DNA of 64,000 nucleotides from NCBI GenBank assembly GCA_034190875.2, contig CM067356.1:31994285-32058284 (forward strand), read 5' to 3'. Position 1 is the stretch's first letter, and each line of letters starts with the position of its first letter. This DNA comes from Urechis unicinctus. Taxonomy: Eukaryota > Annelida > Polychaeta > Xenopneusta > Urechidae. The translations under genes and the position numbers were made by a program. This document shows, piece after piece, positions 55,686-64,000 of this stretch. The notes beneath the pieces were generated by a model, which saw only the letters and a program-made list of their open reading frames with translations, was not told where the DNA came from and made no database searches.

Positions 55686-57147
55686 ATTGTAACGAACCAG
55701 AAGCAGAACCATCACGGTTTGTTGACATTTCTACGACACTGCTATGTTACGAACGATTGCTCTACTGTTGCTGACGATCATTCTACCGTAACAACAAGGA
55801 AAGTCAAAATTAACAAATATTACATACGATACACCATCCGCTTTATCACCATGCTGACACAAGTTTTGCGCTAGAGATAAAAGCTGCTGGTTGAAAAATA
55901 CTTATCATGATATAAAACTCAGACATTATTGACTGAGGATAATTTGCCACCAGCGTCAACCTACGAGTGATCCTGCATTGGGGAAAGCATATATCGGGGG
56001 AAACTTGGTGGCGATATTAGGGCTCATTAATGGCCGATGCTTACTCTGTTTCCTCATCTGTACATATCATTATACTATGGAACATCACGAGCATATAGAC
56101 CGGCTCAAAAGTTTCCATGGCGACGATTGAAGGCTTGTTATGTTGATGGGGATACGGACAATCATTGTGCTTCATTCTTTACACAATAATTGAGGTCCTT
56201 TGATATGTTTTACATTATGTGGAATAGTATGACATCCCTAGTAAAGTAAGATGCTAATAAGTTCACATTAACAACCGGCTGTTCGGAAAAGTCAACCACA
56301 TTCAGCGGATCCATGTTGTGCAGAAAATAATTCAGCTAATCCATGCAGTATTGAAATTAAAGTCGGCCATATTTAATGGATCAATCTTTTGCTGCAAGAA
56401 AATCATCTATATTCCGTAGGTTAATGTCAGCCACAATCAGCACATACTCTTTGTTCTTGAAGCAAAAGTCTGCCATCTTCAGCTGAAGGTCGGCCACATC
56501 TTATTCTGAATGGAAAGTCAGTCACATTCAGCAGGTTGATCTAGGGCTGAAATGAATGTCACCCTTTTAGTGGTCCACATTCAGCCTTATTAATCCCAAA
56601 AGGAAACTTGATACAACATGTGGGTCCACCACGTGCTGAAAGTCGGTCACATAATGCTTCCCTATCGTGTGGTGGAAGTCCAATCGACAAGAAGCTGATA
56701 TATCCTGTTCGGAATACCACATTTCCCGTTACGGTGTATCATGGCATACCGGAAAGGTTGCGATCGTTCGACTGTTCAGCTCCATACAAAAACTCCCGAC
56801 AGATCTATTAAAGGAAACAGTGACGAGCTATGATTGCAATGATGAAGGAGACTTCGTGGTTTGCGTGGCCGGTGGTCAGACAGGACAAAAACAATGGCCC
56901 GCTGGAGTGACTGTAGACAATTGGCGGTCTCCGGGTGTATGTTAAATCATGTCAAGCGTTCCATTCCATCGAGTATAGATTACACGCGATGCTACTTTCC
57001 AGCCGCCATGACATCTTCCATGGATGTTGATCAGTCAATACTGTCGTCTTCCTCTACGCACGTGGGTACGCATGTCCATTGAGTGACTACCGCACTCTCG
57101 CCACCCCATTTACATACACACAAACACAATTCCTGTCCTTGACATCC

Positions 57148-57215
57148 ACAACATGTCGTCCACCACATTTCATCCACCACATTTCATCCATCACATCTCA
57201 TCCACCACATTTCAA
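57148..57215. repeat. 14-bp minisatellite, about 5 copies
   Basis: Counterpart of the roughly 40-copy array at 29245-29800. Confidence 0.9.
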
Positions 57216-58106
57216 CCTTGTCGTTACCATTATCCATCTCGCTACAACTTTCCCGTCACACCCATCCCGTCTCACCCATCCCGTCACACCCATCCCGTCA
57301 CACCCATCACATCCAACAAATCACAATCTTCGCCTCAAATCTACCGCCTCACACTCATCACATCGAATCGATAAAGTCATATTCATCGATCGAATTCCCG
57401 CTCTATAATATAACAAATGTATTCAACATATTATGATAAGATTGACGGCAAACACCCCTACAAGACAGACACTCAGTTCGCTTGATATGTCAGATGCGAG
57501 GAAAATTCACAACATAAATATTCTCGTTTTCCCTTATCGGAGATAACTCTCTCAAATCGTTCGTTTGACACTGCTTCTTATATCTACAGAGTTGTAGCCT
57601 CTTGTTGGTATTGAAAGCCGTTACAGTTTTATTGAATACATCTTAGTTTTAAAGGTTTTGGTCTTTGGTTTGTTTAAACGTAAAAATAACCCTGAAGCAA
57701 CTCAATACAACTCACTTCGGATGCCAAAACATCCCTAACTGACAATGACATAATTATTTAATTTTTCGTTAAATAAAGCATTGCGTTCATTGGTTGTTCA
57801 GTTTTTAAATTGGTCGACCCATCTCGTAATTTAAATCTAGGCTACCAAAGGCGATCGCCTGTGTTAATACGATGCCGACTTCATCCCACGTGACAAAACA
57901 TCTGAGTTAAAATTAGCAGCAAATCAAGAGGTGGCGAAGCTTATTAATCTCACCACACCTAGCACGGCAGCGATGTTCTTTTGAGTTATTCCTTAGTGTA
58001 AATTGACGCCCTATGGATTAGTTGTATTACAGGGGCAGCCAGAGACGAAGTAACTGTTTCGGCGTAAAGGTTCTCTAGAATATCGGAAACTGACATGGCA
58101 GCTGTG

Positions 58107-58232
58107 AAGATCTACAGGCATATCTCCCATGTACCTGTAACGACCACTGATCTACAGGCATATCTCCCATGTACCTGTAACGACCACAGATCTACAGGTA
58201 TATCTCCCTTGTACTTGTAACGACCACTGCGG
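58107..58232. repeat. 40-bp minisatellite, 3 copies
   Basis: Counterpart of 30712-30872. Confidence 0.92.
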
Positions 58233-59194
58233 GGTTCTTAATATGGGTAGTTACAACTATGTACAAGGAACTTACCAAACTTCCGTTAAGACATTTGGAC
58301 TTACCAAGTTTCCATAGGAAAGTAACATGACATTTCTAATAAGGGATATAACAGCCACAAATACAAGCATGTCCTGATATCAGGCATATGTCCACCTTAT
58401 AATATAATTTCTCGGTTGTTGGGATATTACCTCGATAGTAACATGAATGCTCTGATATAAGAAATGGAACCTCTTAAGTTAGACGAATGTTCCTGTGCCA
58501 TGATGATGCAATGCCCATCACGTGTTTGGGTAAGGGGTCTTCTTTATTATTTGTATCGTCGCACCCATGAAACCTGTGACGTGGTCGAGTGGTAAACCTG
58601 ATCCTTCGTTAGGGTCTGACCTTCCCTGGCAGATAGTGATCTATCTCCACTCGATCTAATGGAACCCATGACATTGTGCAATCTGCTTGATAACGCTTTT
58701 GTCCTTGAAGATGCGGCTCCATTTTTACTGTAGAAAGCGGCCTCTGATAAGTTAATCTCGTATATGGTCGGGGATACGTGCTATAACTATAGGCTGTTAT
58801 GTGACACCTTCAGCGCCTCAGCGGCTCATTACTAGGGAATCGGATATGTAGTTGATATACCTTTAATGTATGCCAAGCCCACACAAGACGACCGCAGATG
58901 ATGATGCCCTCGTGGAGACCCATGCGGGGCTCTGTAGGGTCCCATACAAGACTCTGTGGGACCCCTGGCTAGGTGGGGTCTATGCGACCACAGACGAGGC
59001 TCTGTACGGTACTTGAGCCAAGGAAACAGATTCGTGCTAAAACACACATTATCTCCGGCATTTCCCAACAATTTTTCCCATGCCTCTATATAGTAAAGAC
59101 AATCTGAGTGAACAGATCTTTATATCGGCAGTTGGTTGAATGTGTTTTGAATTGTGTAGTGTCTCAGTGTTTGTATGATGTTTAATGTACGGAG

Positions 59195-60340
59195 TGCGAC
59201 TTAGTGAGTGTACAGCTTATGATGTACTTCCGCAGCTCAGTCAGAGTACAGCTTATGATTTTACATCTACGGCTCAATCAGTGTACAGTTTATGATTTTA
59301 CATCTACGGCTCAATCAGAGTAAAACTTATGATGTTACAACCACGGCATAGTCAGTGCACAGTTTATGATATTACATCCAAGGCTCAGTTAGTGAACAGC
59401 TTATGATGTTACATCCAAGGCTCAGTTAGTGTATAGCTTATGATGTTTCAGCCAAGTCTCGGTCAGTATACAGCCTGCGATGTTACATTCACGGCTCAGT
59501 GTGTTAAGGGGTAAACTTGATTTAGCTGAGGTGAGGTGATTCCACGGCTCAGTCAGTATGCAGCTAATGATGTTACATCCACGGCTCAGTCAGTATGCAG
59601 CTAATGATGTTACATCCACGGCTCAGTCAGTATGCAGCTAATGATGTTACATCAACGGCTCAGTCAGTATGCAGCTAATGATGTTACCTCCACGGCTCAG
59701 TCAGTATGCAGCTAATGATGTTACATCCACGGCTCAGTCAGTATACAGCTAATGATGTTACATTCACGGCTCAGTCAGTATGCAGCTAATGAGGTTACAT
59801 CCACGGTTCAGTCAGTATGCTGCTAATGATGTTACATCCACGGCTCAGTCAGTATGCAGCTAATGATGTTACATCCACGGCTCAGTCAGTATGCAGCTAA
59901 TGATGTTACATTTACGGCTCAGTCAGTATGCAGCTAATGATGTTACATCCACGGTTCAGTCAGTATGCAGCTAATGATGTTACATTCACGGCTCAGTCAG
60001 TATGCAGCTGATGATGCTGCATCCACGGCTCAGTGTGTCAATGGGGTAAACTTGATGTAGCTGAGTTGAGGTGATTCCACGACTCAGTCAGTATGCAGCT
60101 AATGAGGTTACATCCACGGCTCAGTCAGTATGCAGCTTATGATATTACATTCACGGCTCACTCAGTATGCAGCTTATGATGCTGCATCCACGGCTCAGTG
60201 TGTCAATGGGGTAAACTTGATGTAGCTGAGTTGAGGTGATTCCACGACTCAGTCAGTATGCAGCTAATGATGTTATATCCATGGCTCAGTCAGTATACAG
60301 CTTATGATGTAACATCCACGCCTCAGTGTCAATGGGGTAA
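59195..60340. repeat. 37-bp minisatellite, about 30 copies
   Basis: Counterpart of 31835-32725. Several short unique inserts (GTGTGTCAATGGGGTAAACT) interrupt it at intervals, showing that a larger unit of array plus spacer was itself duplicated. Confidence 0.95.
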
Positions 60341-61258
60341 ACTTGATTTAGCTGAGGCGAGGTGATTCAAAAACAAACTAATAGGAACGCAAATTAAGCG
60401 TTCTTTCATTTTTCACTCTTGGTCAAGCACGTGAGGTTAACCGCCCGGCTTGTGATCATCTTCCTTAATTACAAGCCAGCTCATCCACCGTGAAGTGGGC
60501 GGTGCATCGCAATATGTACACAAGCCTTGCATGTAAGATAAAAGGTTTTACAAGACCACTTGGACATCAATGGCTGAGCATATGACTTAGTTTGTGATCG
60601 CGAGCCTTCATCACGGCAAACATGGCAGCGATATTCGCATCACTGCAGTTCGCAAACAAGCGCAGTTAACGTTGTGGTACACAACGAACAAATCTACCCA
60701 CTCAAAAGTTTCCATGGTGACGATTGGATGCTGTCATGTTTATCGGGGGTGCGGACAACCATGCTTAATTCTTCGTTCAACAAATGAACTAAGTTATGAT
60801 AGGCATAATCTGTTGAATATAACTGTGTGAAATATCATGGTATACAGAACGACACCAATAGCCACCATTGGAAAATCAGCCACATCCAGAAGTATGTGGC
60901 ACTTCAAGGATAGTCAACTCCATGCAGCAAATCAAATTTGTGCGGAAAGTAAATTGAGCAAACTATCTTGCATTTAATGATTCCGCGCTGATATGAACGC
61001 CTCATTCAGCGAATCAAATTACAGTTGTATTGTACATCGAACGGTATTTATCAACCATAGCTGTTTCCTTGTATAAGCAATGTGTAAACAATCCTGTTAC
61101 TGATCGGCCATGCAAATTATGGCTATCGGTGGGCTCACAAATGCATGTTATTAACATCTATGTACGTTTGAGCGAAGAACGAACTAAATCATTACGCTGA
61201 CTATTTGCTTCATCGAGCTTATTCACCCCACTACAGCTGTTAAAGTTGTCGGCAGTCA

Positions 61259-61267
61259 GCATGTATG

Positions 61268-61301
<34 letters not shown>

Positions 61302-61415
61302 TGTATGTATGTATGTATGTATGTATGTATGTATGTATGTATGTATGTATGTATGTATGTATGTATGTATGTATGTATGTATGTATGTATGTATGTATGT
61401 ATGTATGTATGTATG

Positions 61416-61447
<32 letters not shown>

Positions 61448-61546
61448 TGTATGTATGTATGTATGTATGTATGTATGTATGTATGTATGTATGTATGTAT
61501 GTATGTATGTATGTATGTATGTATGTATGTATGTATGTATGTATGT
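61259..61546. repeat. (ATGT)n microsatellite
   Basis: About 290 bp. It ends directly at GGGAAGTTCAATGCGGGGAG: relative to the other copies, about 600 bp of DNA next to the tract is deleted here. Confidence 0.98.
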
Positions 61547-61714
61547 GGGAAGTTCAATGCGGGGAGGTTCAATGTACATACGAAAACAAGTGTAAACACA
61601 AGCATGTCCCAATAAATTGCTCTTTCCTCCCGCGGTTGTAGGTGAATTAGATTGGTCAATCTCATTGATCACGCCGCATCCATCGCGATACATTCATATG
61701 GATCGAGTCGATCT

Positions 61715-62130
61715 CGTCACATGGAATACGCCGCAGCCATCACGTTACAATATTCTCGTCACATGGAACACGCCACAGCCATCACGTCACAATAATCTCG
61801 TTACATGGAACACGCCACAGCCATCACGTCACAATAATATCGTCACATGGAACACGCCACAGCCATCACGTCACAATAATCTCGTTACATGGAACACGCC
61901 ACAGCCATCACGTCACAATAATATCGTCACATGGAACACGCCACAGCCATCACGTCACAATAATATCGTCACATGGAACACGCCACAGCCATCACGTCAC
62001 AATAATCTCGTTACATGGAACACGCAACATTCATCACATCTCAATATTCTCGTCACATGGAAAACGCCACAACCATCACGTCACAATATTCTCGTCACAT
62101 AGAAAACGCCACTGCCATTACGTCACAATA
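61715..62130. repeat. 42-bp minisatellite, about 10 copies
   Basis: Most regular version of the CGTCACATGGAACACGCC array. Alternating variants (AATATCG and AATCTCG) show amplification in pairs. Confidence 0.95.
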
Positions 62131-62209
62131 ATCTCGTCACATCCATAATGTCGTTTTCATTTCGTTACAACCATCGAATCAAGTCCATAGTGCCATAACC
62201 AATACGGCG

Positions 62210-62400
62210 TCGCGTCATTTCCATTACGTCACGGTCATGTCAGTGCAACCATCGCGTCATTTCCATTACGTCACAATCAGGTCACTGGAACCATCTCGTC
62301 ATTTCCATTACGTCATAGGCATGTCACTGCACTCATCTCATCATTTCCATTACGTCACAGTCATGTCACTGCAACCATCATGTATGTCTATTACGTCACA
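62210..62400. repeat. 42-bp minisatellite (TTTCCATTACGTCAC), about 5 copies
   Basis: Counterpart of 34745-34950 and 40715-41010. Confidence 0.93.
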
Positions 62401-63917
62401 TTAAGCGGTCAAATTCGTGCTTGGTAATACAAACCGATTTATTCAGATCGTTATGATGAGTTTACTACCAAGCAACTCGACATGACTTGGAACATTTGCA
62501 TCCAAAATTATAAATTGCCAAACATGCGATGCTGACGACTCCTGATATGAGGACAGTTTAGCCTGTGAAGCAGGCGCTTCAATGCGATGTTCACTTAGAC
62601 ATCATGGGTTGAGGTCAAATTACCACCAACGTCAATCTGCGAGCGATCCTGTCTGAACCTAGCCTGTTATCGCGACCGACCCTGTATCAGGGCAAACATG
62701 GCGGCGATATGAGGACTCATTAAAGGCTGATGTTACACCCCTATCGGCTTTCATCATGTGCACATTACATTAAATAATGGTACATCACGAGCAAACACGC
62801 AGACTGAAAAGTCTCCATGGTGACAATTGTATCACTGTCATGCTGATTGGTGGCACGGACAACCCTGCTTCATTCTGTATAGAGTAATAACCATCGTTGG
62901 TCGTGTTTAACAATATGTAACCTAATCAAGCAGAACAAGCTATATGTAAATTTGTGGAATCGCATGGCATCACCAGTTAAACATTATGCTAATAAGCAAC
63001 CATAAACGACCACCTACAGTCAGCCACATGTAGCGGATCTAATATATCCAATTGGGTTGGTACAGACGTTGGATAGGAGACCGCATTTTCATTTTTCATT
63101 TGTGTCCTCCGGTGGCCTCAGATTACCTCAGAGGTTATACTCAATATGCCTGTGATATCAGAATGAACACAAACTTTACGCGAAGTTAATTAGAACAAGT
63201 TTAATTGTAAGCCAGCGTGATAATTGCCCCTTTATTGGCTATTATATGAAGACACTATACAAGTAAATGCGATGCCTTGGTGAGCCCAATTGTTAGCGAT
63301 AATTTGCCAACTCAAGGCGGACTAGTAATAGGATTGTTATTACACAGCACACAAGGGACGAGCTTTGATATATGCTATGAGTGTCGTTCGGTGAACATCA
63401 CAGCTGAAAGGGACTTGAGGAGCAGCTATTTTTGCGGCCGGGAGTCAGCTGCTTGTGTGACTGAAGAGAAATGTTGACACTTGGCGGCCCGCGGGTGTTG
63501 ATGGCTTGTAAGGATTATAGGCCACGCTTGTGAAAAAGGCGCATTATTCTCATCGATATGAAGTATATTATGGAGCTTGATCAGTTAGTCAGTTGGTCAG
63601 TGGATCCCGTTGATCAGTTGGTCAGTGGATCCCGTTGATCAGTTGATCACCATCTGCTGTCCGCGTAACATGTGAACATCTGCGAAATGAGTCTTAACAG
63701 TCTTCAACATTAAGACTGCCGCATCCATGTTAACGTTCAGCGCCTGTTGACGTTCTATCATATTATTAATACCCACAGGTGGTTTGCCACCCCGTACATT
63801 ATGCAAAACACCTCACCAATAATCACGTCACAGACAACATCGCACACCATCCAATGTTTCCTCCCGCATAATAGAAACTTCTAGGAATCTGTGATAGTGG
63901 TTCGTGCACCCCCACAG

Positions 63918-64000
63918 CCATACAACTGCCACCTTACTGCCACCTTACCGCCACCTCACTGCCACCTTACTGCCACCTTACTGCCACCTTACTGCCACCA
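63918..64000. repeat. 11-bp minisatellite (CCACCTTACTG)
   Basis: Runs to the window edge; counterpart of 36470-36550. Confidence 0.9.

Larger units (their letters stand above)
55840..64000. repeat. Segmental duplication, right copy (partner 27655-36560)
   Basis: Colinear with 27655-36560 at an initial offset of 28185 bp and continuing past the window edge. Substitutions are sparse. Minisatellites differ in copy number in both directions: the 14-bp array is smaller here, the 37-bp array and the first 42-bp array are larger. Confidence 0.93.

Noticed and set aside
61617-62102. 161-codon frame with a 14-residue repeat (PSRHNNIVTWNTPQ)
   Set aside because: 42-bp minisatellite with a period divisible by three; the other copies have different unit numbers and broken frames.

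Overview
This window is nuclear DNA of an invertebrate animal. It has multi-exon genes with canonical GT-AG introns, a Polinton/Maverick-type element, THAP/YqaJ transposon-like genes, and an unusually dense set of micro- and minisatellites. A marine invertebrate (lophotrochozoan or lancelet) would fit the gene and element types. The sequence itself does not settle the taxon.

The only convincing host gene is a DEG/ENaC (amiloride-sensitive) cation-channel gene on the + strand. Its body is nine exons at 47098-53004, ending in a TM2 with a GAS selectivity filter and a TAG stop. Two first exons, each carrying the family's His-Gly gating motif, lie upstream at 17064-17227 and 38339-38514. Both end in the same splice phase, which fits exon 2, and a 24-base remnant of a third lies at 44752-44775. 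The seventh body exon (50939-52586, called exon 8 below) is exceptional: it inserts about 500 mostly hydrophilic, sequon-rich residues between the palm cysteines and the strand before TM2. A decayed paralogue with the same enlarged exon lies on the - strand at 7353-9587, so the insertion is older than that duplication.

Left end (1-7 kb): remnants of a YqaJ-like nuclease gene and a multi-exon THAP-type gene on +, and a THAP-like gene fragment on -. 7.3-10.2 kb: the ENaC pseudogene and its TA-rich flank. 12-16.6 kb: a diverged direct duplication carrying 40-bp minisatellites. 17 kb: the first ENaC first exon. 18.7-19.3 kb: a local duplication. 19694-23211: a 3.5-kb mini-Polinton with 194-bp, nearly identical terminal inverted repeats, a CTCAA target duplication, a broken protein-primed DNA polymerase B gene and a small coiled-coil ORF.

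From about 26.5 kb to the right end the window is dominated by segmental duplication. A block at 27655-36560 recurs at 55840-64000 (about 28.2 kb offset), flanking the ENaC body. Part of it (32891-38044) recurs again at about 39020-43964. Each copy carries its own expansions or contractions of the same minisatellites (14, 37, 38, 40, 42, 45 bp) and (ATGT)n tracts. Most long open frames in this half are repeat translations, not genes. The layout predicts another ENaC gene copy just beyond the right edge.
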